Positions 28,188 through 38,253 are shown, numbered from the stretch's first letter. The stretch is 64,000 nucleotides of DNA from Hyphococcus luteus (GCF_002943565.1 NZ_PJCH01000001.1:248001-312000), one strand, 5' to 3'. Numbers and translations: made by a program. The notes: generated by a model not told the origin, from the sequence alone.

Positions 28188-29201
28188 ATGCCTTTTTTGG
28201 ACAGGCGCGCGGCGACGGCCGGTCTTGTCGCCGGTGCAGGACTTGGCTTCATCGGCTGCAGCGCTGCGAATGAAAGGGTTCTGCGCTCCGCCGATGCTCA
28301 CCCTGCGGACTATCCGACGGTTCTCGCCGTTGACGAGATGGGGCGGCTGCTTGAAGAGCGCAGCGAGGGCAGGCTGTCGATCAAAACCTATGCCGGCGGC
28401 CAGCTTGGCGCGGAAAAAGACGCCCTTGAAATCACTATTTTCGGCGGGCTCGATTTAACGCGGGTCAGCATCGCGCCGTTGAGCGCCATCGCCGCTGAGG
28501 CGGTCGTGCCGGCCCTGCCCTTTCTATTCCGCAATACGGCGCATATGCGTGCGGCGCTCGACGGCGCGCCGGGGGAGACGATCCTCGCCGCGCTGGAGCC
28601 GCACGGCCTCATCGGGCTGTGTTTTTACGACGCCGGCGCGCGTTCTTTTTACACGCGGGACCGGGCGATCATGGCGCCGGAAGACCTCAAGGGCCTCAAA
28701 ATCCGAGTCATGAATTCGGACATGTTCGTCTCCATGGTGGAGACGCTGGGCGGCGACGCCGCGCCCATGCCTTATGGCGAGGTTTATCAGGGGCTCATGC
28801 AAGGCGTTGTCGACGGCGCAGAAAACAACTGGCCTTCCTATGAAAGCTCGCGCCATTTCGAAGCAGCGCCGGTCTACAGCCTGACCCGGCATGTCATGGC
28901 GCCGGAAGTCCTTGTCATGTCGGCCAAACGCTGGCGCCGGTTAAGCGAAGAGGACCGGGCGCTGATCCGCCAATGCGCGAAAGACAGCGTGCCGTTTATG
29001 CGCGCTGTATGGGACGAGCGCAGCCGCAAGGCGGAAGAACATTTGCGCGCGGCGAATGTGGAGATCGTCACGCCGGACACGCAAGCCTTTGTTGAAAAGG
29101 TGAAACCCGTCTGGGACAGATATCTGACGACGCCCGCCCTGCATCGGCTTGCGGACGACATTCGAACGCTTGGCCAGACAAAAGAGGCCGGCGATGTTTA
29201 A
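28188..29201 (+). CDS. TRAP transporter solute-binding protein (DctP family)
   Basis: 337-residue extracytoplasmic binding protein, probably for a hexuronate. ATG 28188 gives an export signal with twin arginine and lipobox character ([13 protein letters not shown]...FIGC). DctP family segments: [34 protein letters not shown] and [20 protein letters not shown], the region that contacts the substrate carboxylate. The open frame extends upstream to 27834, but that part overlaps manD and is unrelated. First gene of dctPQM, overlapping dctQ by 8 bp. Glucuronate or oligo-uronate specificity is inferred from divergent manD. Confidence 0.88.
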   Translation: MPFLDRRAATAGLVAGAGLGFIGCSAANERVLRSADAHPADYPTVLAVDEMGRLLEERSEGRLSIKTYAGGQLGAEKDALEITIFGGLDLTRVSIAPLSAIAAEAVVPALPFLFRNTAHMRAALDGAPGETILAALEPHGLIGLCFYDAGARSFYTRDRAIMAPEDLKGLKIRVMNSDMFVSMVETLGGDAAPMPYGEVYQGLMQGVVDGAENNWPSYESSRHFEAAPVYSLTRHVMAPEVLVMSAKRWRRLSEEDRALIRQCAKDSVPFMRAVWDERSRKAEEHLRAANVEIVTPDTQAFVEKVKPVWDRYLTTPALHRLADDIRTLGQTKEAGDV

Positions 29202-29691
29202 ACTCCTTACCGCCTTTTCCAAACTGACGAGCCGCGCGGCGCTCTATATCTCTTTCGCCGGGCTCATCGGCATGACGGTCATCATTTCATGGCAGGTCTT
29301 CGCCCGTTACGTGCTCCACGCCGCGCCCTCATGGACGGAGCAGGCCTCGCTCCTGTTGATGCTGTGGTTCATTTTATTCGCGGCGGCGGCGGGCGTGCGC
29401 GAAGGATTTCACATTCGTCTGACCCTGCTCGAAGACGCGTTGCCGGACAACCGAAAACGTATTTTGCGCCTCTTCTGTCACGGCGTCGTCCTTTTCTTCG
29501 GCGCCGCGATGGCGTGGTCTGGCGCCGGTCTTGTGTTTGAAACCTGGAGCCATACGATTCCAACGCTGGGCCTGCCGAGAGGGCTCGCCTATCTGCCGAT
29601 CGCCATCGCCGGCGCGCTGATCGTTGTCTACACTGTCGAACGCATCATCCTTGAAACCCGCGGCGGCGAAGCGGAGCGCATATGGAACTGA
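29194..29691 (+). CDS. TRAP transporter small permease (DctQ family)
   Basis: 165 residues, four predicted membrane helices (about 15-35, 50-68, 90-112 and 130-150). The conserved SWQVFARYVLHAAPSWTEQ, WFILFAAAAGVREGFHI and LGLPRGLAYLPI segments identify DctQ. ATG 29194 has AGAGG 6 bases upstream and lies inside the end of dctP. It pairs with the DctM subunit, whose start overlaps it by 10 bp. Confidence 0.9.
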   Translation: MFKLLTAFSKLTSRAALYISFAGLIGMTVIISWQVFARYVLHAAPSWTEQASLLLMLWFILFAAAAGVREGFHIRLTLLEDALPDNRKRILRLFCHGVVLFFGAAMAWSGAGLVFETWSHTIPTLGLPRGLAYLPIAIAGALIVVYTVERIILETRGGEAERIWN

Positions 29692-30962
29692 CGCTCTTGC
29701 TTCTTGCGCTGGCGGTTCTCCTCGCCGCCGGCGCGCCGGTGGCGTTTGCGCTCGGCGCCGCAAGCCTCTCCGCGTTCTTCATGCTCGGCATCCCCCCTAT
29801 TGTCGCCTTTCAACGCCTCGCCGCCGGCATGAACGTATTTTCGCTGATGGCGATTCCGTTTTTCGTTTTTGCGGGCGAGTTAATGGCGCGCACCGGCATT
29901 GCAGAACGCCTCATCCATGTCGCCGAGGGCGCGTTCGGACGCGCACGCGGCGGATTGGGCCAAGTGGATGTGGGCGCCAGCATGCTTTTCGGCGCCGTCT
30001 CGGGCTCGGCCGCCGCCTCCGTCTCCGCCATGGGCTCGACTCTGATCCCGATGATGAAGCAGCGCGGTTATGACGAGGATTACGCCGTCAATGTCACCAT
30101 TACGGCGGCGATCCTCGGCATTCTCATTCCCCCGTCGCACAACATGATCATTTACGCCGCCGCCGCGCCCATGGGCGTCGATGTCGGCGCCCTCTTCCTT
30201 GCGGGCGTCATGCCGGGGCTGCTCGCCGGCGGCGCTTTGATGATCGCCGCCTGGGCCGTCGCGGCGCGGCGCAATTATCCGCGCGGGGCCTTTCCCGGCT
30301 GGCGCGTATTCCTGCGCGCGCTCGCCGCTGCTGTTCCCGGCCTGATGACCGCCTTGATTATCGTCTTCGGCATCCTCCTGGGTGTTTTCACGCCGACGGA
30401 AAGCGCCGCTGTCGCCGTCATTTATACGATCGTCATCGGCGCGGTTCTCTATCGCACGCTGGGGCTGGAAGAGTTTTTCGCCGCCGCCTGCGCCGCCGTC
30501 AAAACCACGGCCATGGTAATGTTGATCATCGGGTCGGCGGGGATGTTCGGCTGGCTCTTCGCTTTGCTCGAAGGGCCGCAGACGCTGGCGGCGCTGTTGA
30601 CCGCAGCCTCGAGCGAGCCCTGGGCGGTGATGCTCATGGTGGTCCTGATCCTGCTCGTTCTCGGCGCCTTTATGGACATGGCGCCGCTGCTCATCATCAC
30701 GACGCCGATCTTTCTGCCTGTGGCCGTCGAGGTGGGAATCGACCCGATCCATTTCGGCGTCGTCATGCTCTTGACCCTCGCCATCGGCCTTGTGACCCCG
30801 CCGGTCGGCTCGGTCCTTTTCCTTGGCTGCGCGGTCGGCGGCGCGAAGCCCGAAGCGGTCGTCAAAACCATCTGGCCGTTCTATCTGGCGCTGATCGCGA
30901 CCCTGCTGCTGGTCGTCGCCATCCCCGCCCTCACCCTCTGGCTGCCGGCGCTCTTCAAGTGA
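29682..30962 (+). CDS. TRAP transporter large permease (DctM family)
   Basis: 426-residue ion-coupled permease with about 12 membrane helices. Hallmarks: AIPFFVFAGELMARTGIAERL, FGAVSGSAAASVSAMGSTLI and ILIPPSHNMIIYAAAAP in the N-half. In the C-half come GVFTPTESAAVAVIYT, LLIITTPIFLPVAVEVGIDP and GLVTPPVGSVLFLG. It forms the transport channel fed by the DctP protein and ends the operon; no clear terminator was seen after it. Confidence 0.93.
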   Translation: MELTLLLLALAVLLAAGAPVAFALGAASLSAFFMLGIPPIVAFQRLAAGMNVFSLMAIPFFVFAGELMARTGIAERLIHVAEGAFGRARGGLGQVDVGASMLFGAVSGSAAASVSAMGSTLIPMMKQRGYDEDYAVNVTITAAILGILIPPSHNMIIYAAAAPMGVDVGALFLAGVMPGLLAGGALMIAAWAVAARRNYPRGAFPGWRVFLRALAAAVPGLMTALIIVFGILLGVFTPTESAAVAVIYTIVIGAVLYRTLGLEEFFAAACAAVKTTAMVMLIIGSAGMFGWLFALLEGPQTLAALLTAASSEPWAVMLMVVLILLVLGAFMDMAPLLIITTPIFLPVAVEVGIDPIHFGVVMLLTLAIGLVTPPVGSVLFLGCAVGGAKPEAVVKTIWPFYLALIATLLLVVAIPALTLWLPALFK

Positions 30963-31028
30963 AAATCCCCATTAATTCAGTGTGTTGCCAATAATTTAAC
31001 GGCATGTCTCGCCTTTCGCTCCAAAAAA

Positions 31029-31042
31029 TGTTAGCGATAACG
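31029..31042. promoter_or_regulatory. LacI-type operator upstream of a small exported ORF
   Basis: TGTTAGCGATAACG matches 11 of the 12 defined positions of the motif. It lies 26 bp before a strong ribosome-binding site (GGGAGG) and ATG 31068, a complete promoter-operator layout. Confidence 0.65.
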
Positions 31043-31067
31043 GAAATAATAATAGAGGGAGGTTAGG

Positions 31068-31367
31068 ATGCCCCGCTTTTCAGGGCTTGCGCCTATGGGC
31101 GGCCGAACGGCATTACTGCTTGCGCCCTTTCCGGCCATGGCGGAAGACACGCCCGCGCACGCCGTCCGCCCGACCGGCGCTTCAACATTCGCGCCGCCAG
31201 GTGAAGATTGCGCGCTTCGGTCTGACGGTTCCGCCCCCATCATAAAACGCATTCATAGCCAGTGCGCTGAGCAGCCTTGTTATCGGGACGCGATCGAAGC
31301 GTACTCTCTCAATGACGTCGCAATAAACTGGAGCGCGCCGCTCTTATCGATGAACCGCGCCTTGTGA
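31068..31367 (+). CDS. short exported ORF of unknown function, possibly the stub of a lost gene
   Basis: 99 residues. The N-terminus (MPRFSGLAPMGGRTALLLAP, then FPAMAE) resembles a signal peptide. GGGAGG lies about 9 bases before the ATG and a LacI-type operator precedes it. The remainder matches no family I recognise. It has four cysteines, which is unusual for a decayed frame of this size but not informative. A full-length xylan or uronate gene may once have followed. The stretch from its stop to xylB carries only the next operator. Confidence 0.4.
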   Translation: MPRFSGLAPMGGRTALLLAPFPAMAEDTPAHAVRPTGASTFAPPGEDCALRSDGSAPIIKRIHSQCAEQPCYRDAIEAYSLNDVAINWSAPLLSMNRAL

Positions 31368-31401
31368 AAGATGGCGATGATTGACCCGCCGCCCTTTGAA
31401 A

Positions 31402-31415
31402 TGGTAGCGTTACCA
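31402..31415. promoter_or_regulatory. LacI-type operator in the xylB-xylA-tal promoter
   Basis: TGGTAGCGTTACCA: symmetric arms TGGTA/TACCA with a central CG, the same layout as the other six sites with a paired G/C change. It lies 34 bp before xylB and overlaps a possible -35 (TTGAAA at 31396). Confidence 0.75.
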
Positions 31416-31448
31416 ACATTAAAGGTCTCGTAACTCGTTATTTCTCTT

Positions 31449-32906
31449 ATGTTTTTAGGAATAGACATCGGCACATCGGGAGTGAAGGCGGTCGCCGTTG
31501 ACGAGACCGGAACGGTTGTGGATCAGTCCGTTGTGGAACTGCGCGTCTCGCGCCCGGCGCCGCTCCAGTCCGAACAAGAGCCGTCCGACTGGTGGGCGGC
31601 GACCAACAAAGCCGTCGCCGATATCTCGAAAGACCACCGTAAAGCCGTCAAGGCGATCGGGCTTTCCGGCCAGATGCACGGCGCTGCGCTGATCGACAAG
31701 GCCGGCGCCGCAATCCGCCCCGCCATTCTGTGGAACGACGGGCGCAGCCTGGAAGAATGCGCCGAGCTTGAAGAAAGCCTGCCGGCCCTGGGCGAGATCA
31801 CCGGCAACCGCGCCATGCCCGGTTTTACCGCCCCGAAGCTTCTATGGCTGCGCAAGCACGAACCGGAGACTTTCGAGAAAACCGAAAAGGTGCTGTTGCC
31901 GAAAGATTATGTCCGTCTGCGGATGACTGGCGATTACGCCTCCGACATGTCGGACTCCGCGGGCACGTTATGGCTCGACACTAAGGCGCGGGACTGGTCC
32001 GACGCCGTTCTGAACGCCTGCTCCTTGAGCCGCGATCACATGCCGGCGCTTTACGAAGGCAACGAGGTCACCGGCAGGCTGCGCGGCGAGCTCGCTGAGG
32101 CCTGGGGCATGGAGCGCGTTCCGGTCGCCGCCGGCGGGGGCGACAACGCCGCCGGCGCCGTCGGCTCCGGCACGGTGCGCACCGGCGACGCCTTTCTTTC
32201 CCTCGGCACGTCGGGCGTCACATTCCTGGCGGACAGCGAATATCGTCCGAACCCGGCGGGCGGCGTTCACACTTTCTGTCACGCCCTGCCGAACCGCTGG
32301 CATGAGATGTCGGTGATGCTGAGCGCGGCGAGCGCCGTCGACTGGGTGGCGAAGACGGCCGGTTTTTCCGACCCGGCGGCGCTCTTCGCCGCCGTGGAGG
32401 AACGCAACACGCCCTGCTCCACGGAGATGTTCCTGCCCTATCTTTCGGGCGAACGCACGCCGCACAACAACCCGCTGGCGCAAGGCGTTTTCTTCGGGCT
32501 GACGCAATCCTCCGACGCCGTTTCGCTTGGCCAGGCCACGCTTGAAGGCGTCGCCTTCGGCCTGGCGGACGGCATCGACGCGCTACACGCCACCGGTGCA
32601 CAGATCGAGACGCTGAGCGTCATCGGCGGCGGCGCGCGTTCGCACTATTGGGGCAGGATTTTAAGCTCGGTCTTCAACCAGCCGCTCATCTATCGCAAGG
32701 GCGGCGAGGTTGGTCCGGCCTACGGCGCGGCGCGCCTGGCGCGGCTGGCGCTGACCGGCGAGGACATTGAAGACGTTTGCACCCCGCCGCCGATCGAAAC
32801 GGTCATCGAGCCGTCCGAAAAACTCACCGAACAGCTGGCTGCGCGCCGGCCCCTGTTCCAGGCGCTCTACACATCGCTGGAACCGCATTTCAAGGAGAAC
32901 GCATGA
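31449..32906 (+). CDS. xylB: xylulokinase
   Basis: 485-residue FGGY kinase that phosphorylates D-xylulose. The N-terminal nucleotide fold is [32 protein letters not shown] and ILWNDGRS line the sugar site. [11 protein letters not shown] is the phosphate loop, and the FGGY signature region reads [20 protein letters not shown]. No Shine-Dalgarno sequence precedes the ATG; the preceding bases are pyrimidine-rich, so leaderless initiation is possible. It is followed by xylA with an ATGA overlap. Confidence 0.93.
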   Translation: MFLGIDIGTSGVKAVAVDETGTVVDQSVVELRVSRPAPLQSEQEPSDWWAATNKAVADISKDHRKAVKAIGLSGQMHGAALIDKAGAAIRPAILWNDGRSLEECAELEESLPALGEITGNRAMPGFTAPKLLWLRKHEPETFEKTEKVLLPKDYVRLRMTGDYASDMSDSAGTLWLDTKARDWSDAVLNACSLSRDHMPALYEGNEVTGRLRGELAEAWGMERVPVAAGGGDNAAGAVGSGTVRTGDAFLSLGTSGVTFLADSEYRPNPAGGVHTFCHALPNRWHEMSVMLSAASAVDWVAKTAGFSDPAALFAAVEERNTPCSTEMFLPYLSGERTPHNNPLAQGVFFGLTQSSDAVSLGQATLEGVAFGLADGIDALHATGAQIETLSVIGGGARSHYWGRILSSVFNQPLIYRKGGEVGPAYGAARLARLALTGEDIEDVCTPPPIETVIEPSEKLTEQLAARRPLFQALYTSLEPHFKENA

Positions 32907-34225
32907 TGTCACGCGGATATTTTTCCGACATTCCCAAAATCGAATTCAAGGGTCCGGAAAGCAGCGATCCGTTTTCTTATCAATATTACGATAAGGACCG
33001 CGTCGTTCTCGGCAAGACGATGGAAGAGCACCTACGCTTCGCCGTTTGCTACTGGCACAGCTTCTGCTGGGACGGGTTCGATATTTTCGGCGCGGGCACG
33101 TTCGAGCGCCCGTGGCAGGCGGGCGAGCTCGATCAGGAAGCCGCCGAACACAAGCTCGACGAAGCGTTCGATTTCATCTCCAAACTCGGCGTGCCGTTTT
33201 TCTGTTTTCACGACGTCGATGTAATGGCGGCGGCGGCGACGCCCCAGGAGCATGTCAAAAATCTCTCCGTCATGGTCGACAAGATCGAAGACAAGATGGG
33301 CGAGACCGGTATCAAGCTGCTCTGGGGCACCGCCAATCTCTTCAGCCATCCCCGTTACATGGCGGGCGGCGCGACGAACCCGGATCCGGAGGTCGCCGCC
33401 TACGCCGCCATGCAGGTGCGGAACGCCCTTGAAGCCACGCACCGTCTGAAAGGCGAAAATTACGTCCTGTGGGGCGGGCGCGAAGGCTATGATTGCGCTC
33501 TCAACACGGCGATCGGCCACGAACTCGACCAGCTTGGCCGGTTCCTCAACATGGTCGTCGAGCACAAGCACAAGATCGGCTTCAAAGGCACAGTGCTGAT
33601 CGAACCCAAACCGCACGAGCCGACAAAGCATCAATATGACGTCGATGTCGCGACCGTATATGGCTTCCTCAAGCGCTACGGCCTTGAAGACGAGGTCAAG
33701 GTCAATGTCGAAGCCAACCACGCGACGCTCGCCGGGCATTCTTTCGAGCATGAAATCCAGCTCGCCAACGATCTCGGCGTTTTCGGCTCCGTCGACCTCA
33801 ATCGCGGCGACCCGCAAAATGGATGGGATACGGACCAGTTCCCCAATGACCTTCGCGAGATCACGCTGGCGGTCTATTACATCCTTCAGGGCGGCGGCTT
33901 TGAAACCGGCGGGTTTAATTTCGACGCAAAAGTGCGCCGCCAAAGCGTAGACGCCGAAGATTTATGCCATGGCCATGTGGGCGCCATCGATTTGACCGCG
34001 CGCGCGCTGTTGAACGCCGCCGCCATGATCGAAGACGGAGCGCTCGAGCGTTTTGTCGAAGACCGTTACGCCGGCTGGAAATCGGGCGTCGGCGCAAAAA
34101 TGCTGTCCGGCGATCTCGATCTCGCAGGGCTCGCCGACTACGCCGTCGACAACAATATCGCGCCCGTGCGCAAATCAGGCCGTCAGGAATATCTGGAAAA
34201 TTACGTCACCAGATTCACCAAATAA
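32903..34225 (+). CDS. xylA: xylose isomerase
   Basis: 440-residue metal-dependent isomerase converting D-xylose to D-xylulose. Active-site residues are H103/D106 ([10 protein letters not shown]), E235/K237 (LIEPKPHEP) and the [16 protein letters not shown] and [20 protein letters not shown] segments that bind two divalent metals. ATG 32903 has AAGGAG 5 bases upstream and overlaps the xylB stop; the frame is open back to 32777 within xylB but that part is not homologous. Length and motifs match class II enzymes. It feeds XylB and then the pentose phosphate pathway. Confidence 0.96.
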   Translation: MMSRGYFSDIPKIEFKGPESSDPFSYQYYDKDRVVLGKTMEEHLRFAVCYWHSFCWDGFDIFGAGTFERPWQAGELDQEAAEHKLDEAFDFISKLGVPFFCFHDVDVMAAAATPQEHVKNLSVMVDKIEDKMGETGIKLLWGTANLFSHPRYMAGGATNPDPEVAAYAAMQVRNALEATHRLKGENYVLWGGREGYDCALNTAIGHELDQLGRFLNMVVEHKHKIGFKGTVLIEPKPHEPTKHQYDVDVATVYGFLKRYGLEDEVKVNVEANHATLAGHSFEHEIQLANDLGVFGSVDLNRGDPQNGWDTDQFPNDLREITLAVYYILQGGGFETGGFNFDAKVRRQSVDAEDLCHGHVGAIDLTARALLNAAAMIEDGALERFVEDRYAGWKSGVGAKMLSGDLDLAGLADYAVDNNIAPVRKSGRQEYLENYVTRFTK

Positions 34226-34240
34226 CGAAAGGCGAATGTC

Positions 34241-34894
34241 ATGAAATTCTTCGCCGACACGGCGGATGTCGACGAGATCAGGTCTCTGGGCGAGGCCGGC
34301 ATGATCGACGGCGTCACGACCAATCCGTCGCTGATCAAGAAGGCGGGCCGCGATTTCCGCGACATCATCGCTGATATCTGTGAAGCAACCCCAGGCCCTG
34401 TCAGCGCGGAAGTCACCGCGCTCGAAGCGGACGCCATGATAAAGGAAGGCCGCTCGCTCGCGGAGCTCGCAGGCAATGTCACGGTGAAACTGCCGCTCAC
34501 CATGGACGGGCTCAAAGCCTGCCGCCGGCTTGCCGATGACGGGATCAAGGTCAACGTCACCTTATGCTTTTCCGCCAACCAGGCGCTCCTGGCGGCGAAG
34601 GCGGGCGCGCGCTTCATCTCGCCCTTTATCGGGCGGCTCGACGACATTCACATCGACGGCGTCGCGCTCATTCAGGAAATCCGGACCATCTACGACAATT
34701 ACGGGTTTGAAACCGAAATCCTCGCCGCCTCGATCCGCTCCGCCAATCACATCAAAGACTGCGCGCTTATCGGGGCGGACGTCGCCACGGCGCCGCCGGC
34801 CGTCCTGTGGTCGCTCGCCAAACATCCTCTCACCGACAAGGGGCTCGACGCCTTTTTAAAAGACTGGGCCGCGACGGGACAGTCGATCCTCTAG
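34241..34894 (+). CDS. tal: transaldolase (small Fsa/TalC-type)
   Basis: 217-residue class I aldolase-fold enzyme. [14 protein letters not shown] and [12 protein letters not shown] open the protein, and the Schiff-base lysine lies in [29 protein letters not shown] and [10 protein letters not shown] are conserved. This short form is either transaldolase or fructose-6-phosphate aldolase; in a xylose operon, transaldolase in the non-oxidative pentose phosphate pathway is the likelier job. It lies 15 bp after xylA. Confidence 0.9.
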   Translation: MKFFADTADVDEIRSLGEAGMIDGVTTNPSLIKKAGRDFRDIIADICEATPGPVSAEVTALEADAMIKEGRSLAELAGNVTVKLPLTMDGLKACRRLADDGIKVNVTLCFSANQALLAAKAGARFISPFIGRLDDIHIDGVALIQEIRTIYDNYGFETEILAASIRSANHIKDCALIGADVATAPPAVLWSLAKHPLTDKGLDAFLKDWAATGQSIL

Positions 34895-34906
34895 CGGCGC
34901 ACAGCC

Positions 34907-34943
34907 GAGCCGCGCAGGCCCGCCCTCCCGGGCCGCGCGGCTC
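34907..34943. terminator. long GC hairpin between tal and the convergent ArsR gene
   Basis: GAGCCGCGC (34907-34915) plus GGCCCG (34917-34922) pair with CGGGCC (34929-34934) plus GCGCGGCTC (34935-34943), one bulged A. There is no T tract, so termination is probable but not assured. The ArsR stop codon lies in the right arm. Confidence 0.5.
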
Positions 34944-35238
34944 AGGCGCAATATGCTTTATATAAAATCCGGATGATCGACGCCGCCGCCTTGTTGGCGA
35001 TGGAATAATAGATCGTCTGGGCTTCCCGCCTTGTGGAGACAAGACCCTCCTGACGCAGCCGCGCAAGGTGCTGAGAGACCGTCGCCTGGCGCAGGCCCAG
35101 CTCCGCCGTCAAATCGCTGACCGACTTTTCCTCATCCGCAATCAGGCAAAGCAGCATAAGGCGGTGCGGCGAGGCCATCGCTTTCAGGAGCTCGGACGCC
35201 TCCCCGGCGTTTTCCTCCAACTGTGCAAATTGGCTCAT
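34942..35238 (-). CDS. ArsR-family repressor of the BigR/SqrR persulfide-sensing type
   Basis: 98-residue winged-helix regulator. [23 protein letters not shown], wing [12 protein letters not shown]. Two cysteines stand exactly where BigR and SqrR carry their sensor pair: C31 in [13 protein letters not shown] and C97 in YKAYCA at the end. In those proteins a tetrasulfide link between the pair releases DNA. It is divergent from a DUF2892-RND-SQR operon with a perfect inverted repeat (35250-35269) between, and the same half-site recurs before rhodanese-cyd. A sulfide/persulfide-responsive repressor is therefore the best call. Confidence 0.85.
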   Translation of the reverse strand: MSQFAQLEENAGEASELLKAMASPHRLMLLCLIADEEKSVSDLTAELGLRQATVSQHLARLRQEGLVSTRREAQTIYYSIANKAAASIIRILYKAYCA

Positions 35239-35249
35239 TTGACCTCTTT

Positions 35250-35269
35250 ACATTCGTATATTCGAATGT
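35250..35269. promoter_or_regulatory. BigR-type operator, divergent promoter
   Basis: ACATTCG (35250-35256) and CGAATGT (35263-35269) form a perfect 7-bp inverted repeat around TATATT, 12 bp before the ArsR start. The AT-rich flank TTTATATTC could hold a -10 for the DUF2892 operon. Confidence 0.75.
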
Positions 35270-35354
35270 TTATATTCATACCGGAATTCAGGGGCCGCGT
35301 CCAGCCGCAATTGACAGCGTGTCGCAGCCCGAAAAATATATGGGAGCCTTCAGG

Positions 35355-35558
35355 ATGAATATCGACAGATTTGTGCTCGCTTTCGCCGGTTTTTTGATCC
35401 TCGTCAGTTTGGGGCTGGGCCTTCTCGTCCATCCTTACTGGCACGCTCTGACGGCCTTTGTCGGCCTCAATATGTTCCAGGCGGCGTTCACGCGGTTCTG
35501 TCCGCTCGCCATCATTCTGAAAAAACTGGGCGTTAAGCCAGGTTCCGCGTTCGCATAA
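35355..35558 (+). CDS. DUF2892 (YgaP-like) small membrane protein
   Basis: 67 residues forming two hydrophobic helices (about 6-27 and 32-55). The sequence [16 protein letters not shown] carries the cysteine typical of DUF2892, the membrane part of YgaP-type rhodaneses and a regular member of BigR operons. ATG 35355 follows CAGG; longer in-frame starts would run through the operator. It lies 43 bp before the RND gene. A role in moving or handling sulfide-derived sulfur at the membrane is inferred. Confidence 0.8.
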   Translation: MNIDRFVLAFAGFLILVSLGLGLLVHPYWHALTAFVGLNMFQAAFTRFCPLAIILKKLGVKPGSAFA

Positions 35559-35601
35559 AAGTCAAAAAAGCAGCCCATAAAGGCTGCGGGAGAGCTTCTC
35601 G

Positions 35602-38253
35602 ATGAACGTCTTGCCCTCAAGCGCCGCCCAAAAGCCCGGACTTTATCTCTGGGGCGCCGCGCTGTTCAGCCTCATTCTGATCGCGCTCGTCGCCGCGCCG
35701 ACTTTCGCGCCGCGCGCCTTTTCTTTCCTTGAACCCCTCAAGGTCGACACCGACCCGGAGAACATGCTCTCCGCGGACGAACCGGTTCGCGTTTTCCATA
35801 ATGACATGAAAAAGGAGTTCAATCTCCACGATCTCATTGTGGTCGGCGTCGTGAACGAAAAGAACGAAGACGGCGTCTTCAACACCGAGACGCTTGGCGA
35901 TGTTTATGAGCTCACGAAGTTTGCGGAAACCATCCGCTGGACCGACGGCGCAAGCGAAGACGCCGCAAAGAAGGGCGTCATCGCCGTCGACATCATCGCG
36001 CCCTCCACCGTCGATTCGATCGAACAGGCGGGCCTCGGCTCCGTCAGTTTCGACTGGCTGATGCCCGCCCCGCCCGAGACCCGGGAAGAAGCGCTCGCCG
36101 TGCGGGAAAAGGCCGAGCGCATTCCGACCTTGAACGACACGCTGGTTTCCGGCGACGGCAAGGCGCTGGCGATTTACGTTCCCATCACCGCAAAAGACGT
36201 CAGTTTCCGCGTCGCCAACCAGCTGCGCGAGAAAATCGCCACCTTTGACGGCGATGCGGAGTACCACATCACCGGCCTGCCCATCGCCCAGGACCAGTTC
36301 GGCGTTGAAATGTTCAAGCAGATGGCGATTTCGGCGCCGCTCGCCATGGCGCTGATCTTCGCGCTGATGTGGTGGTTCTTCCGCCGTTTGAACCTCATCA
36401 TTTCGCCCATGATCGTCGCCATGGTTTCGGTGATCGGGGCCATGGGGCTCCTCGTCGTCACCGGCAACACCGTTCACATCATGAGCTCGATGATCCCGAT
36501 CTTCGTGATGCCGATCGCCGTGCTCGACGCTGTTCACATTCTTTCCGACTTTTACGACCGTTATCCCTCGATCAGGGACCGCCGGAAAACCCTCGACCAC
36601 GTCATGAAAGAATTGTGGCAGCCCATGCTGTTCACGACGCTGACGACCTGTACGGGATTCCTCTCTCTCGCCTTCACGCCCATCCCGCCCGTTCAGGTCT
36701 TCGGCGTCTTTGTCGCCATTGGCGTTTTCTTCGCCTGGTTTTTCACGATCACGCTGATCCCGGCCTATATCATGGTCATGCCCGAAAAAGCCTTCGCCGG
36801 TTTCGGCATGGGCGCGGGCGATAAAGAGACCGATCATGAAGCAACGCCGCTGGCGCGTTTCCTTCATGGCGTCGGCGACTTCGCCGTCGGCCGGTCGAAA
36901 TTGATCGTCGCGGGCTTTCTTCTGGCGCTCGTCGTCGCCGGCTACGGCGTCACGCAAATCCGCATCAACGACAACCCGGTCAAATGGTTTCATGCGGACC
37001 ATGAAATCCGCGTCGCCGACCGTGCGCTGAACGACCGTTTCGGCGGCACCTATATGGCGTATCTGGCGCTGACCGCCGATGAGGGCGATGCGCTGTCCAG
37101 CATCGCCGACGATGTCGAAAAGCGGTTGACCGCGCTCGGCACGCCGCAGGCCGAAGCGCTGGCCGCAAGCGCCCGCGCCGCACGCGGGACAGCCGAAAGC
37201 CCCGACGCGTTTTTAAGCGCTCTGCGCGAAAAGGCGGAGACGGAACTCGATGCGGCTGAAGCCGACGAAGACTGGTATGCTTGGGACGACGCCGTGCTTG
37301 CGCTCGACGCCGCCTCGCAATCCCAGGAAATCTTCAAGCAACCGGAAACCCTGCGCTATATCGAAAAACTGCAGGCGCATCTTGAAACCACGGGGCTTGT
37401 CGGAAAATCGAACGCCCTCCCCGACATCGTGAAAACCGTCCACCGCGACTTGTTTTTAGGCGATGAGGAAGCCTACCGTATTCCCGATACGCCGGAAGCC
37501 GTGGCCCAGACTCTGATCACCTACCAAAACAGCCATCGCCCGCAGGACTTGTTCAAGCTGGTGACGCCGGATTTCAAAAAATCGGTCCTCTGGCTGCAGC
37601 TTAAAAGCGGCGACAATGTCGACATGAGCGCCGTGATCGCCGATGTCGACAAATACATCGCCGACAATCCGCCGCCCGCCGCCATCAGCCATGACTGGTT
37701 CGGCCTCACCTATATCAATGTCGCCTGGCAGCAGAAGATGGTGTCCGGCATGGCGCGCGCCTTCGCCGGCAGCTTCATCATGGTGCTCGTCCTGATGACG
37801 ATCCTGTTCCGCTCGCCGTCCTGGGGCCTGCTCTCCATGGCCCCGCTGACGGTGACGATCGGCGTCATCTACGGCGTCATCGGCCTTATCGGCAAGGATT
37901 ACGACATGCCGGTGGCGGTGTTGTCCTCGCTCAGCCTGGGCCTCGCGATCGACTACGCCATTCACTTCAACGCCCGCACCCGCCATCTCTACGAGCAGAT
38001 CGGCGACTGGCCCCAGACGGCGAAAAAAGCCTTCGGCGAGCCGGCGCGCGCGATCTTCCGCAATGTCATCGTCATCGGCGTCGGCTTCCTGCCGCTCCTG
38101 CTGGCGCCGCTGGTGCCCTATCAGACCGTCGGCATTTTCATCTCGGCGATCCTGTTCCTCGCCGGCGTCGCCACCCTCTTGGGACTGCCCGCGCTGATCA
38201 CTATATTTAAACCAATATTATTCCGTAAAAGGAGGACGCAACATGCTGTCTAA
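35602..38253 (+). CDS. RND/MMPL-family transporter
   Basis: 883-residue inner-membrane protein with the duplicated layout of the RND superfamily. It has one N-terminal helix (about 13-33), a large periplasmic domain, and five helices (about 235-395, containing HIMSSMIPIFVMPIAVLDAV and HILSDFYDRY). A second helix (about 430-450), a second periplasmic domain and five final helices (about 710-875) with PVAVLSSLSLGLAIDYAIHF follow. Sterol-sensing-like SSMIPIF and LGLAIDYAIH motifs fit the MMPL/hydrophobe exporter group rather than drug pumps. It is translationally overlapped by a LolA-like gene and followed by an outer-membrane protein, suggesting a lipid or hydrophobe export line. The cargo is unknown. 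Confidence 0.88.
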   Translation: MNVLPSSAAQKPGLYLWGAALFSLILIALVAAPTFAPRAFSFLEPLKVDTDPENMLSADEPVRVFHNDMKKEFNLHDLIVVGVVNEKNEDGVFNTETLGDVYELTKFAETIRWTDGASEDAAKKGVIAVDIIAPSTVDSIEQAGLGSVSFDWLMPAPPETREEALAVREKAERIPTLNDTLVSGDGKALAIYVPITAKDVSFRVANQLREKIATFDGDAEYHITGLPIAQDQFGVEMFKQMAISAPLAMALIFALMWWFFRRLNLIISPMIVAMVSVIGAMGLLVVTGNTVHIMSSMIPIFVMPIAVLDAVHILSDFYDRYPSIRDRRKTLDHVMKELWQPMLFTTLTTCTGFLSLAFTPIPPVQVFGVFVAIGVFFAWFFTITLIPAYIMVMPEKAFAGFGMGAGDKETDHEATPLARFLHGVGDFAVGRSKLIVAGFLLALVVAGYGVTQIRINDNPVKWFHADHEIRVADRALNDRFGGTYMAYLALTADEGDALSSIADDVEKRLTALGTPQAEALAASARAARGTAESPDAFLSALREKAETELDAAEADEDWYAWDDAVLALDAASQSQEIFKQPETLRYIEKLQAHLETTGLVGKSNALPDIVKTVHRDLFLGDEEAYRIPDTPEAVAQTLITYQNSHRPQDLFKLVTPDFKKSVLWLQLKSGDNVDMSAVIADVDKYIADNPPPAAISHDWFGLTYINVAWQQKMVSGMARAFAGSFIMVLVLMTILFRSPSWGLLSMAPLTVTIGVIYGVIGLIGKDYDMPVAVLSSLSLGLAIDYAIHFNARTRHLYEQIGDWPQTAKKAFGEPARAIFRNVIVIGVGFLPLLLAPLVPYQTVGIFISAILFLAGVATLLGLPALITIFKPILFRKRRTQHAV

